Origin: JARFQW01 sp963842955
GTDB taxonomy: Bacteria; Pseudomonadota; Gammaproteobacteria; Steroidobacterales; XN24
Length of the DNA stretch: 64,000 bases
Direction: 5' to 3'
NCBI GenBank assembly: GCA_963842955.1
Contig: CAWJIJ010000006.1
Coordinates: 124,001-188,000, forward strand
The notes under the pieces were generated by a model. It was not told the DNA's origin. It made no database searches and was given only the letters and a program-made list of their open reading frames with translations. Positions 1 through 9,789 of this stretch are shown here, piece after piece. Both the position numbers and the translations under genes were made by a program. Within the stretch, counting starts at the first letter, position 1; the number at the start of each line of letters is the position of its first letter.

Positions 1-40
1 AAACTTCGGGCCCGCGAATCATCCAGTCCGGATAGGCCAT
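1..40 (-). CDS. N-terminal fragment of a probable DUF1326 protein
   Basis: Only the first 13 codons lie in the window; the gene runs leftward off the edge. The visible start reads MAYPDWMIRGPEV. From memory, DUF1326 proteins commonly open with a similar Asp-Trp-x-Ile-x-Gly-Pro stretch just before a Cys-rich CNCDxGCPC motif, which would fall outside the window. The start is well supported: the ATG at 40-38 follows a purine-rich GGGGAGGAG on the minus strand. Function is unknown for the family. The family call rests on a very short sequence. Confidence 0.4.
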   Translation of the reverse strand, partial: MAYPDWMIRGPEV

Positions 41-453
41 GGCACGCTCCTCCCCTTTTCCCCAATCGCAAGAGTATAGACTGCGGATTCGAAGACTCTT
101 TTGGGGCGGTGCTGCGACGAACCCCGGCACGCGGGTTGGCCTCGTGTTCTGCCGTAAGAATGCCAAGGCTCAGGACGGTCTCTGACCCTGAAGAACCGCG
201 GCGATCAGGCTGGATGCCTCGAGCGACTGACGGTTCCAGCGAGCGCCTGACGGGGCGCTCTGTGCGGTGGAGTGCCGCCGGCCGAACTAGACTCAGAGGG
301 ACGCTCATCCGAATTGCGGGTCAGGGAACGGTCAGCTCGCGCCGCTGTTCGGCATGTGGGGGAGTATTAGCGTCAGTCTTTGAAGAGTTGTGTCTCCACC
401 AGTCATGGGTCGTGTGAGCGATGCTTCACGCGGAGTGGCCCGGGAGCGACGCC
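41..453. other. Intergenic region, no gene recognised
   Basis: About 410 bases separate the leftward edge gene from the CHAT gene. It has short Arg-rich open frames with no family resemblance and no ribosome binding site. A TATACT-like -10 element for the leftward gene can be read at 73-78 on the minus strand, but no matching -35 is clear. I see no RNA gene or repeat. Confidence 0.5.
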
Positions 454-2813
454 ATGCCAGGTCTGACGAGGGACCAGGTTCTAGAGGTACTGCGTCAGGG
501 GACGCCCGAGCGGCGGACCCGGCTTCTTGCTGCGCTGCCCGGCTCGCCCCTGAAGGCGGTGGCCGCAGGACTGGTGGAGTCCGAGCACCCCGGGATGGTC
601 GTCGTTGCCCTGGCAGCCCTGGTGCAGGACTACTGCTATGGCAGCGACCCGTCCGCGGGCGCGGTGATGGCCGATGCGTTGCACCAGCGGGCCCGGGAGC
701 TGTGGGAGGATTCAATCGGACCACGGGCTCTCGTTGTCCAGCCTGTCGGGACTCGCGGTGAGTCACCTGAAGGCGTTGTCCCTGCTCGGTGATTCGGCGC
801 AGCTGCTGGCGGCCAGTTCGGACTATGTGGATTTCTATACGGCCGAGGCGGCAAAGGGCGAAATCCCGCCCATCAGGATCCTCCGGGCAGAGGCCCTGCT
901 TAATCTCCACCGGGTAGACGATGCGGCGGCGGAACTGGAAGACGAGTCCGTTTTCGAGAACCCGGTGACGCGCATCGAGGCGGAACGTCTGACGGGTTGG
1001 ATAGACCGCTACCGGACCGGTGCGGCCAGCCTGAAGTCGGACCTGGCGGCAGCCCCGGAAGGGGCCTCGGCCGAAGCCGTCAAGGGGGCTCTCGCGCACC
1101 TGTTCGGCCTGGCCGGCATCGAGCCGGCCGGGACAACCGACGATAGCCCGTCGCCAGGACCAGCGATGCGTGCAGCATCCGGCCCGCCGGAGGCCGAGCG
1201 GTATCGCCGTCTGCTGGACATGCTGGACCAGGGCGAGAGGGTTCTCACCCGGGGCCGCGAGGACACCGTCCTTGGGGTTCGCGGCCGTATCCGCAACGCC
1301 TGCGGCATTTTCGTGCACGGCACTCCCCCTGCCGAAGTCATTCGCCGGTCCCTTCGAGATCTGGGCGAATGCCTGCTCTGGGCCCGGGACCATTCGCGTG
1401 GCCGAGCTGGAGAACGACGCGCTGTGGGGGATCTACCTCTGCAACAGCCGGCTGATGCGGGCCGGCCCTGCAGCGGATGCGCTCATTGAACTCCGGAACA
1501 ATCTCGAGGGCCTCCGTGCGGGCATCGACGATCCGCTGCGCCGGGCGGGGGCATTCTCCGCTTATCCTTATCTTTTCAATGTTTTGTGCGAGAAACTTCA
1601 GATTGCAGATAGGCCGGGAGATTTACTGGAAGCGATCGAATCATCGAAGGGCCGGGTGATTGCCGACCGTCTGACCGCGCAGGAAGGACGGCCGGTCCGG
1701 GACGCGGCGATTTACGGCACGGTGCGCCGGCTGCCCGATATCGTTCGCCGGGCCGGGTGTCACTATCTCACCTATTTCGTCGATGACCAGCAGGTCCAGG
1801 CGGCATTCGTTTCCGTCGATGGCAGCATTCACGGGCTGGCGCCCATTCCGGTGAGCCGGGAGATGCTGCAGAGCGCCGCGCGACAGGTAAGACCGGATGC
1901 TGACGACTGGCGGGCGTCCGATGACCTCGCACCCCTGGTGGCCTGGCTGGGAGACTTCCTGGATCGGGGCATCGTGGCCGAGGGCGACCATATCGCTTAT
2001 TCGTCCGACGAGGATTTCCACAACGTTCCGCTGCAGTATCTGCCCTTTGGCGACGGCGTCCTGATCGACGTTTTTTCGGTGTCCAGGGTGCATTCCGCTT
2101 TTCACCTTGAGCGCGTTACGTCCCGTCCGGTGGCGGCCGCGCCCCGGGAATACCTCGGGGTCATCGTGCCTAGTCGCCAGGACCTGCGGCGCGGGCGACA
2201 GGGCGCATTCGTCGAAAGCCTGACCGCGCCGGTCGCCTGGCTGGTAGAGCACGGGGTCAAGGGAGAAACGCTGGTGATGGAGGAGGCTACCGTCGATGCG
2301 CTGGAAACCCGGTCCCTGGATCATCGGATCATTCACTTCTCGGTCCACGGACACTTTCCTGCGGCGGGCGAGGGCAGTCCCTACGAGGATTCGTGGCTGG
2401 TATTGGCAGACGACTCCGGGATACCCGACCGCAAGAGAATTGCCAGCCGCAATCGCGACGGCCGCCTGACTCCGGCCAGGGTCCTGTCCGGGGGGCTGGA
2501 CCTGACCGGCAGCCACGTTTCGATGATGGCCTGTGTCAGCGGACTGGCCCGCGAGGGCGCCGGCGGAGACAGCCTCGGTCTGGACTGGGCCCTCATCCAG
2601 GGTGGCGCGGACAGCCTGATCTCCACCCACTGGCCGGTCAGCGCGTCGTGCGCCGCGCGGTTCTTCGCCTGCTTCTACGGCCTGTGGATTGCGGACAGTC
2701 TGCCGCGACGCGAAGCGTTTCGCCGCACGCTTCTGCAGCTCATGGGCAGCGACCGGTCCCCATGGACGCTGAGCCAGTGGGCGGCTTTCAGTCTGACGGG
2801 CGACTTTCGCTAG
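454..2813 (+). CDS. CHAT-domain (caspase-like) protease, broken by two +1 frameshifts
   Basis: The coding signal runs through three frames in turn: about 454-711, 711-1390 and 1390-2813. Removing one base near 711 (TT) and one near 1390 (CC) restores a single protein of about 786 residues. The N-terminal two-thirds is helical and repeat-like (HEAT/TPR style). The C-terminal third is a CHAT domain, with the catalytic His in HFSVHGHF near 2340 and the catalytic Cys in SMMACVSG near 2530, followed by a typical GGADSLISTHWPV segment. CHAT proteases act on protein targets and often work in stress or defence pathways. There is no signal peptide, so it is probably cytoplasmic. The start at 454 is chosen for GGGAG seven bases upstream; 421 is possible. 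It converges on the peptidase/hydrolase gene with a 9-base gap. It could be a real pseudogene, but both catalytic residues are intact. Confidence 0.75.
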
Positions 2814-2822
2814 CGCGGCGGT

Positions 2823-4802
2823 CTACTCCTCGCCGGTGGCCCGTTCCAGCCGTCGGCGCCGGTCGGACGCGGCTGACGGCGACGGCCGGAAGGCAAAGTT
2901 CTCACCGAAAGACTGCACGTCCTTGATCCGGGCAATCGTCGCCTGGACCGTCGCGTCATCGTCGTCGAAGTCCCCGTGGTGAAGGGCCCGCGACGCGTTT
3001 TTCTTGCCGATCTCTCCGTGGTTCGGCGCCAGCACGTAGTCCGCATAACGCCTGCGAAACAGGTCGTTCATGGCCCGGTCCCTGGACACGTACTCATCCA
3101 GGCCCAGCAGGGGCTCCCCCGACGGGCTGATCAGCGGGATGCGGGGCTTGTTCTCCAGCGCGTTGGCGATCAGGTAAAGCAGTGACTTGTTGTAGATGCG
3201 TGCGACGTGATCGTCCGCCTCGCTGGCCTCGGTGAGATTGAACAGGGCGAAGGACTTCAGGCGCCGGGCCTGTATGGCGGGCAGATAGGTGGCCTTGAAC
3301 AGGTCCAGCGTGCAGGCGGGCGCCCACAGCGTGCAGGACGCGATGTTGAGATCCAGTCCGGTGGTCCCGCGCATGGGGCCCGTCTCGAGTTCGCCGCTGC
3401 CGGTCAGGTACTGAACCAGCGGCGCATGGAAGATGGAGCCCGCGCTGTGGGCGGCAAGATGGATTTCCACCCGTGGATCGGCGGCCGCCAGGTCAGCCAG
3501 CAAGTCGGCAACCTGGCGGGCGGCGCCATCGTTCTGCGTGGTCGCCCAGCGACCGTTCTGCTTCATTTCCTCCCAGAGGGTCTTGCCGCCGACGGTCCGC
3601 GCAATGGGCTCGAGCGCATCGTCGACCCGATCGAGGAGAAAGTCCTTCGCATCATCGAGCAGTCCCTCGGTACGGCGGCGACGAAAGGCATCCTTCAGAA
3701 CATTGCCGATGGTGCTCCAGAAGTCAGTCCGCCAAATGAAGCCCAGAACATAGACCTGGGAACCCTCCAGGGTGCGGACGTAGTTTTCGATTCGCTGAAT
3801 GGCGTTCTTCTCCGGCACCAGCCCGCCATGGGCATAAAGCAATATGCGGCGTGTGCGCCAGTGCTTCGTGATGCGCGGAAAATGGCCGGTAAGAATTTCC
3901 TCCACATCGTCGGCGTCGTTGGCAAACGTGCCGTTTCCTGCCAGTCGGCCGTCGTTGCCTATGGTCACGATGTGCGGGCGCAGTTCGGCAAACGATACGC
4001 TGGTGGTGGAAATGCCCACGGTGCGCCCGGAAACCAGCGCCCGTTCGTCAACGCGGATCGGCACGCCGGGCCGCGCGACCCAGACGTCCATGCCGTTTTC
4101 CAGCCAGTCGCTGTAGGAGACGAAGCAGAAGCCGTCGCGGCCCCAGTCGGGACCCCAGGAGTTCTGTATCCAGAAGCCATCCCGGTCATAGGCGACGATG
4201 GCGAAGGCGTGACCGCCTACCTGGCGGCCGTCAAAGGGCACCACACCGTCGCTGCCGACCCGGTACCAACCCTGGTGGACTGCTGCTGCGGCAAACAGGA
4301 TGCCGACCTCAGCGAGTGCGGTGTGCATGGCTACCAGGTCCTTGTGGTTGACCCGGAAGTACGCTCCCAGCGGCCGTTCGGCGGCGTTCTCGGCGCGCGC
4401 GGCAGTAAGCCTGGCGTCCGGAGCGTCAGGATCGTGGGGCCAAAGGGGTTCGCTGCATACGCCGTGCTTGTGCCAGCCTTTCATGGCACCGCGCGCGCTC
4501 GATCCCGAGTAGTCCTCGCCCTCCCACTCGTCGTAGCGCTTGGCCATCTCGTAGAACATGCGCGGGCTCAAGCGGGTTGCCTCGGTATCGTCGTTACGGG
4601 TGCCCAGCAGATAATGGGCTACTGCGGCAAGCCCGAACCCGGTGCAGGCCCCTTCCTCACCCTGGTCCAGGATCGGCGGACTGTGGTCCAGGTACTCCTC
4701 GAGCCGGCGGGCCGGAGGCACGTGGATGAGCGTGGGAACAAACATCCGGTCGCGAAAATCCATCGTGTCCGGGCGGGCGTCAAACGTTCGATTGGCAGCC
4801 AT
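2823..4802 (-). CDS. Papain-like (C1) cysteine peptidase fused to an alpha/beta-hydrolase-like domain
   Basis: The protein has 659 residues starting at 4802, where AGGAGG sits seven bases upstream; an in-frame ATG at 4832 lacks such a site. Residues about 20-260 form a papain-like domain with the full catalytic set: Cys53 in DQGEEGACTGFG, His198 in GGHAFAIV and Asn214 in IQNSWGPDWG. Residues about 310-530 look like an alpha/beta hydrolase, with YAHGGL as a possible oxyanion-hole turn and a nucleophile-elbow-like AAHSAG (Ser453). There is no signal peptide or membrane segment, so a cytoplasmic role is likely. It faces a CHAT protease tail to tail. The peptidase assignment is firm; the hydrolase assignment is from motif only. 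The joint function is unknown. Confidence 0.8.
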   Translation of the reverse strand: MAANRTFDARPDTMDFRDRMFVPTLIHVPPARRLEEYLDHSPPILDQGEEGACTGFGLAAVAHYLLGTRNDDTEATRLSPRMFYEMAKRYDEWEGEDYSGSSARGAMKGWHKHGVCSEPLWPHDPDAPDARLTAARAENAAERPLGAYFRVNHKDLVAMHTALAEVGILFAAAAVHQGWYRVGSDGVVPFDGRQVGGHAFAIVAYDRDGFWIQNSWGPDWGRDGFCFVSYSDWLENGMDVWVARPGVPIRVDERALVSGRTVGISTTSVSFAELRPHIVTIGNDGRLAGNGTFANDADDVEEILTGHFPRITKHWRTRRILLYAHGGLVPEKNAIQRIENYVRTLEGSQVYVLGFIWRTDFWSTIGNVLKDAFRRRRTEGLLDDAKDFLLDRVDDALEPIARTVGGKTLWEEMKQNGRWATTQNDGAARQVADLLADLAAADPRVEIHLAAHSAGSIFHAPLVQYLTGSGELETGPMRGTTGLDLNIASCTLWAPACTLDLFKATYLPAIQARRLKSFALFNLTEASEADDHVARIYNKSLLYLIANALENKPRIPLISPSGEPLLGLDEYVSRDRAMNDLFRRRYADYVLAPNHGEIGKKNASRALHHGDFDDDDATVQATIARIKDVQSFGENFAFRPSPSAASDRRRRLERATGEE

Positions 4803-5097
4803 GCGGCACCTCCTGGAAAGCGGCAGGCTCATCCATGGCCGGGAACGGGCGGAGCGCCCGACACGCCACCGGAAACGGCAGGAGCATCAGTGGGTACGCC
4901 GCGCTCGAGGATTCCGGGGCTCCCCTAACGTATAGACGTCAGGGGCAATGCCTGCCCGCCAGACAGTCAATGGGTCGGCCTGAGGGTCGGCGCGCACGGA
5001 AGGCGCACAGCGATGTCAGTGAGCCCGATTCATGCCGGTGAGCCACGGCCTGGCGGGCGGGGTGTTCACCGAGCGAGAGCGCGTGTCGCGGTGCGGC

Positions 5098-5532
5098 TTA
5101 TTCCGGCTGGCGTGAGGCGCGGACCAGTGTTTCGCCAGAGGCGTCGGTCATAACCAGCAAGCCGTTGTCCATGCTGACGCCGTCGACCTGTTGCAGGGCC
5201 TTCAGGAAACGGCCCTCTTGCTCCATGAGGGCTTCCACCGCGCACATACGCTGGGTGACTGCGAGGGGCCCCATGGACAGGCGCGTTCCGGAGAGCTCGA
5301 AGCCGCCGGTGAACTGGTTGCAGCCGGCGTTGCCGGCCACCGTACCGTCCATGGTGAACGTGATGGCCGTGGGGCTCTTGTCGATGACCGGGCGATCCCC
5401 AATGGCTTCAATCGTCCAGTTCCCGGTGGGGTCGATCGCATCGGTCGTAGCCGGCGTGCCGGTGTCTGCGGCGTCAGGGGCGCACGCAGCCAGGGTCATG
5501 AGGCTGATGGCGAGGACAAGGGAACGGGGCAT
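5098..5532 (-). CDS. META-domain lipoprotein (HslJ-like)
   Basis: The protein has 144 residues. It begins with a lipoprotein signal ending in the lipobox LAAC near residue 16, so it is likely anchored in the cell envelope. The rest is a META domain: a GNWTIEAIGD start, the GNAGCNQFTGGF core and the MGPLAVTQRMCA strand followed by the EGRFLKAL helix. Members such as E. coli HslJ are linked to heat stress and novobiocin tolerance, but no enzymatic role is known. An AGGAG site precedes the ATG. It stands alone between convergent and divergent neighbours. Confidence 0.85.
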   Translation of the reverse strand: MPRSLVLAISLMTLAACAPDAADTGTPATTDAIDPTGNWTIEAIGDRPVIDKSPTAITFTMDGTVAGNAGCNQFTGGFELSGTRLSMGPLAVTQRMCAVEALMEQEGRFLKALQQVDGVSMDNGLLVMTDASGETLVRASRQPE

Positions 5533-5707
5533 GGGTGGTCTCTCCTGGACGATAGCTATTCAGGGAGCATAGCCGAATGTCGCTCGGTAGAGACGACGAC
5601 GGGGCAAGCCGTGGCGGCGCCGCACGGAGCCGAGGGCAGGCCCCGGCCCCGGGGCTTCCGCAAGGGATTGGCGTTACAGTAGCCGCTGGACCTGACGACC
5701 TGGGCCC

Positions 5708-6325
5708 ATGACAAAGCCTTTTTCCCAAGCCTGCGAGAATAACCAGGGGCCGATCCTCGAGGTCCTCAGGCGATACCTGCGCCCGGGCTGCAAGGTGTTG
5801 GAGATCGGCAGCGGCACCGGACAGCATGCCGTGTTTTTCGGCGCGCAATTGCCCGAAGTCATCTGGCAGACCTCGGACCGGCTGTCCAACCATGCCGGCA
5901 TCCGCCAGTGGCTGGACGACGCCGGACTGGATAACGTGCGCCGCCCCCTCGCGCTGGACGTGCTGGAGGAGCCGTGGCCCGGGGTCGAGGCCGACGCCGT
6001 GTTTTCCGCTAACACGGCCCACATCATGAACTGGCCGGCGGTCGAGGCCATGGTGACCGGGGTCGGCCGCCTGCTGAAGGAAGAGGGGTTGTTCCTGCTC
6101 TATGGTCCGTTCAGCTACGGCGGTGTTCACACCAGCGAAAGCAATCGGGCATTCGATGCGTCGCTGCGCATGCGGGACCCGTCCATGGGCATACGGGATT
6201 TCGAGCGCGTCGATGCCCTGGCCCGGGCGTCAGGCCTCGCGCTGCGGCAGGATGTCGCCATGCCGGCCAACAACCGGCTGCTTGCGTGGCAGAAATCCAT
6301 CGACCCGGATGCGGCCCCGGCCTGA
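5708..6325 (+). CDS. DUF938 SAM-dependent methyltransferase-like protein
   Basis: The protein has 205 residues and matches the DUF938/UPF0585 family over its full length. It opens with the family-typical FSQACENNQGPILEVL and carries a class I methyltransferase glycine motif, VLEIGSGTGQHAVFF, at about residues 31-45. A later SANTAHIMNWPAV segment is also family-typical. The substrate is unknown. No signal peptide is present. The gene is monocistronic and convergent with the S9 peptidase gene. Confidence 0.85.
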   Translation: MTKPFSQACENNQGPILEVLRRYLRPGCKVLEIGSGTGQHAVFFGAQLPEVIWQTSDRLSNHAGIRQWLDDAGLDNVRRPLALDVLEEPWPGVEADAVFSANTAHIMNWPAVEAMVTGVGRLLKEEGLFLLYGPFSYGGVHTSESNRAFDASLRMRDPSMGIRDFERVDALARASGLALRQDVAMPANNRLLAWQKSIDPDAAPA

Positions 6326-6365
6326 ACCTCCAGACCGGGTCCGCGCTCCCGTGGCCTGGGAAGGC

Positions 6366-8517
6366 CTATTTCCTGACGGTCGGCTCGAAGCCCTCCAGCG
6401 CCTCGACGAGTCCGGGCACGATATCGGCGCCAGCGGGGATCTGGGTGCTGCTGCCGGCCAGCGCGTCGCCCAATGGCTCGAAACGCCTGCCCAGGCAGGT
6501 ATGCAGGAACCCTTCCGTGATCCCGAAGAACGCCAGCCGGTTCTGAGGGCGCGCAAAGCCATGACCCTCGTCGGGGAACAGCACGTAGGTGACCGGCAGA
6601 TTCTTTTCGGTCATCACGTCGACGATCTGGTCCGACTCGGACTGCTTGACCCGGGGGTCATTGGCTCCCTGGCCGATGAGCAGCGGCCGCTGAATGGCAT
6701 CCACGCGGTTGAGGGGAGAACGATCCTGCAGCAACGCCCGTCCTTCTTCGGTACGCGGGTCACCGAGATGCCGGGTGAAGGTTTCGAAGAAGCTCTTCCA
6801 GTAGGGCGGTATCGTCCCGAGCAAGGTCTGCAGGTTCGATGGCCCGACGATATCCACGCCGCAGGCAAACCGATCCGGCGTGAACGTCAGCCCCACGAGC
6901 GTGGCATAACCGCCGTAGCTGCCGCCCATGATGGCCACCGTGTCGGGATCGGTGATGCCTTCGACGACCGCCCAGTCCACGGCGTCCAGCAGATCGTCGT
7001 GCATTTTGCCGGCCCACTCGCCGACAGCGGCCTCCACGAAAGCCTTTCCGAATCCGGTAGAACCGCGGTAATTGACGGACAAGACGGCATAACCCCGATT
7101 GGCCAGCCACTGATGGGTAGGGTCGTAGCCGTAGGTGTCCCGCGCCCAGGGGCCGCCATGGACATTCAGAACCAGCGGCGCCCTGGCGTCGGGCTTGCCG
7201 TCGCCGTCCGGATCGGCTTCCGAGGGGAGAGTCAGATAGGACACGAGAGGCAGCCCGTCGCGGGACTCGATGACGACCGGGGTCATGGTGCGAAGTGGCA
7301 TGGCCGCCAGTTCGGGGTAGGACGAGAACAGCCGGTTCGTCTCACCCGTCGTCCGGTCGTAGACGTAGTAAGGAACCGGATCGCTGGGAGCATCGGATAC
7401 GAAGATCCAGCGATGGCCGTCCCGGGTCTGACCCAGCAGGTTCATATCCCCCGGCGTATTCTTCGCGATGTTCTCGAGATGCTTGCCGAAGCCGTCCTGG
7501 ACCGGAACCCAGGTCTGGCGGGTGAATGTTGCGGCGTAGGCCAGAACCTCCCGCGTGGTCGGTTCCAGCATCACCGCATCCACATCGGCCAGATTGTTCT
7601 CGGCAACGACAGCAAAGGATCCGTCGTCCAGGTCCATGGCCATCAGCGCCGCCTTGTCCCGGTCCCTTGCGGTGATGACATGAACGGCATCGTTTCCGGG
7701 CGTCATGCCCAACAACGTCGTGCTGAGATTGTCAGCCGCGGAAATGCTGGCGATCTGGGTGAAAACAGGGCCCTCGTCGCCTGAATCGACGCGGAACATA
7801 TCGCCGCCGCCGTCTTCGGTCGGCCGGACCGCCACGCGAACGGCGAGATCATCGTCAATGACAAACGACCCGTATTCATTGTTCTCCAGCAGCAGGCTTC
7901 GTTCGCCGGTTGCCAGGGCGACCCGATAGACGTCGAAGTACTCGGGATTGCGGTCGTTGATGCCGACCACGATTTCACCGGGGCGGGACCAGCTCAGGCC
8001 GTAAATCTCCGCCCGGGCGCCAGCGTACGGCGTGAGATCGCGGATTTCTCCCGTGTCCAGGGCAACGGCGTGCACATGGTTGTTCTCGTCACCGCCGGTG
8101 TCCCGCAGATACAACAGGTAATCGTCCGAAGCCGACCACAGGTATTGCTGGATACCGCGGGACGTGTCGCTGGTTACCGGCCTGGCGGCATCCAGGTCGT
8201 TTGCCGGGCCGACCCAGACGTTCATGATGCCGTCTACCGGTGCGACGTATGAGACCAGCTCGCCGCTGGGGCTCAAACGGCCTCGAATTCTCTCGGGGTT
8301 GCCGAATAGCAGGGTCCTTGGGAATGAGAGCTTCCGTCTGGGTATCCGCAGTTGCCGGTGCAGCAGCCTGGCTGTTTTCGCCTGACGGTTGCGCGGCCTT
8401 CGGTGCTGGCGGTTCGCCGGAGTCCCTGGAGCATCCGGACAGCGTCAGCGTCAGGAGAAACATCGCGGTGAGTGCGGTCAGGCCGGGAGCGTTTCGTACG
8501 CGATCAAGTGTCTGCAT
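6366..8517 (-). CDS. S9-family (prolyl oligopeptidase-like) peptidase lipoprotein, one +1 frameshift
   Basis: The main frame (6366-8276) encodes a WD/beta-propeller region followed by a catalytic alpha/beta-hydrolase domain. The nucleophile Ser is in GGSYGGYATL, the Asp in GANDPRV and the His in DEGHGFARP. The N-terminus lies in another frame: starting at 8517 it reads a lipoprotein signal (TLSGC) and an Ala/Pro linker. The frames join near the GGG at 8312-8314. One base fewer there gives a continuous EALIPKDLLFGNPERIRG, which matches the usual N-terminus of this family. The full protein would be about 716 residues, exported and lipid-anchored. It likely degrades short peptides in the periplasm. 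A second S9 lipoprotein lies at 13865-15868. Confidence 0.8.
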
Positions 8518-8623
8518 CGGGCAGCGTCCTTATGAGTCAGGTCCGGGGATGATACAGCGGCCGGCCAGGCCAAAAGAGATCGGACTCAACGGCGAGAGTA
8601 TGGTTCCCGGGCCGAGTAAATAG

Positions 8624-8653
8624 CGGGGCGGCGGCCTGGCGGCCGCCGCCCCG
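8624..8653 (-). terminator. Hairpin downstream of the duplicated secreted-protein gene
   Basis: A perfect 13-bp GC-rich stem (8624-8636 with 8641-8653) has a TGGC loop. Read on the minus strand it is followed by CTATTTAC, a weak T-rich tail, and it lies 65 bases past the stop of the leftward gene ending at 8718. It may act as a terminator or an mRNA 3'-end stabiliser. Confidence 0.55.
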
Positions 8654-8717
8654 TTGTCGTTCTCCCTTATCGGGCCAGCCTCTGACCCCGGTTTCGGGCT
8701 ATGGGCGCCTCGGGCTG

Positions 8718-9455
8718 CTAATGGCCCACGTTCCAGATGTAGTCGCTGTGGGAGTAACAGATGTCGCTGAACTCGGTGCTCGTGTCCTTGGCCTGTATGG
8801 CCTCGATGATCGCGGCCCGGGTCTTCAGCAGGGTCGGCACATCGTCGGCGGTCATCGTAATCGCGCGCCGGTACTTGCCGCCCACGACATGGGACAGCCA
8901 GCCCCAGGAGCGGGCCTTGCCGTCACCGATAAAGGAGTCATAGATCGGCGCGTAAACGGTGCGGACCAGCTCATCGACCCGCTCTTCGCCGCTCATCTTG
9001 CACTGCAGATAGACCGACAGGGCGACCTTGCCCTCCGGGCCGTCATCGATGTTGCTGCCGGCGGTGATCTGCCAGATGTAGTCATCGTGCATCCTGCAGG
9101 CCTGGCCGAAGCTGCGGTCGTCGCCCAGGGCGTCGTCGAGTTTCTCGCCCACCGCTTCCTGGGCGGCGAACAGGCCCTCGAGGGTCGGGGAGATGTAATA
9201 GCTCAGCCGTCGCCATTTCCCGCCGGTGTGGTGTGCATACCAGCCCCAGCCCGTGATGGTGCCGTCTTCCACGGCCTTGTCGTAGATCGGCGCCCAGACC
9301 TTGTCCACCTGGCCGTCCACGTCGTCCTGGGCGGCGCTGTCGCAGTAGTGGTAAGTGGCATAGATGTAGGGCCTGAGTGGCTCCGATTCCTGGGCCTGCG
9401 CCGACAAGGGCAGGGCGAGGGCCGCCAGGGCCCCGAATAGCAAGGTTCTTCTCAT
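8718..9455 (-). CDS. Secreted protein of unknown function with a tandem internal duplication
   Basis: The protein has 245 residues with a clear signal peptide (cleavage after ALPLSAQAQ, near residue 22). The mature part consists of two related halves of about 105 residues. Half one has APIYDKAVEDG, GWGWYAHHTGGKWRR and CRMHDDYIWQ; half two has APIYDSFIGDG, SWGWLSHVVGGKYRR and CYSHSDYIWN. Each half also has a Cys near its start (YHYCDSA and LQCKMS) and one near its end, suggesting a disulfide within each half. I do not recognise the family. GGAGGGGAACA precedes the ATG. The protein is probably periplasmic or extracellular. Confidence 0.8.
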   Translation of the reverse strand: MRRTLLFGALAALALPLSAQAQESEPLRPYIYATYHYCDSAAQDDVDGQVDKVWAPIYDKAVEDGTITGWGWYAHHTGGKWRRLSYYISPTLEGLFAAQEAVGEKLDDALGDDRSFGQACRMHDDYIWQITAGSNIDDGPEGKVALSVYLQCKMSGEERVDELVRTVYAPIYDSFIGDGKARSWGWLSHVVGGKYRRAITMTADDVPTLLKTRAAIIEAIQAKDTSTEFSDICYSHSDYIWNVGH

Positions 9456-9789
9456 TGTTCCCCTCCAAGGGTTCGGGCTTCTCAGGGCCCGTGGTTTGCC
9501 TGTTCAGGCGGTGACGCCCGGCGTCCTGCGCCAGGGTAAATATGGTTGTTCAGCTGCAAAGCCCCGTCCGCCCGCGCGGTGACGTGAGCACGTCGAGGCT
9601 CGCCCGGGTCTGCCGACCCTGTGTCGCTTTGGTAGCTCCCCCAATGGCCGCCGATTCGCGTCAGCCGCAAGCGCGGGCTGAAACCGATCAGTCTTTTGCC
9701 AATGGGAGGGAGTGTAGACGGCCGCGGTACGGACCACCTGCTGCACCGCGTCGTGAGCCGGGCCCGGGCCGGGAATCCGGCCCCTCGGA
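9456..9789. other. Intergenic region, no gene recognised
   Basis: These 334 bases lie between two leftward genes. A short GC hairpin (9766-9772 with 9777-9783, loop GAAT) sits just after the stop of the cyclase gene without a T-tract. No convincing ORF, RNA gene or strong promoter is seen, although the promoter of the gene starting at 9455 must lie here or upstream. Confidence 0.5.

Noticed and set aside
84..95. GGATTCGAAG stretch resembling a tRNA T-arm on the minus strand
   Set aside because: The rest of a tRNA (acceptor stem, anticodon arm) is not present around it.
3207..4928. Plus-strand frame (573 codons) over the C1 peptidase gene
   Set aside because: It is antisense to the catalytic-site-containing gene and has no family motif; high-GC shadow.
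6102..7784. Plus-strand frame (560 codons) over the DUF938 and S9 genes
   Set aside because: It is antisense or out of frame to two recognised proteins; no motif.
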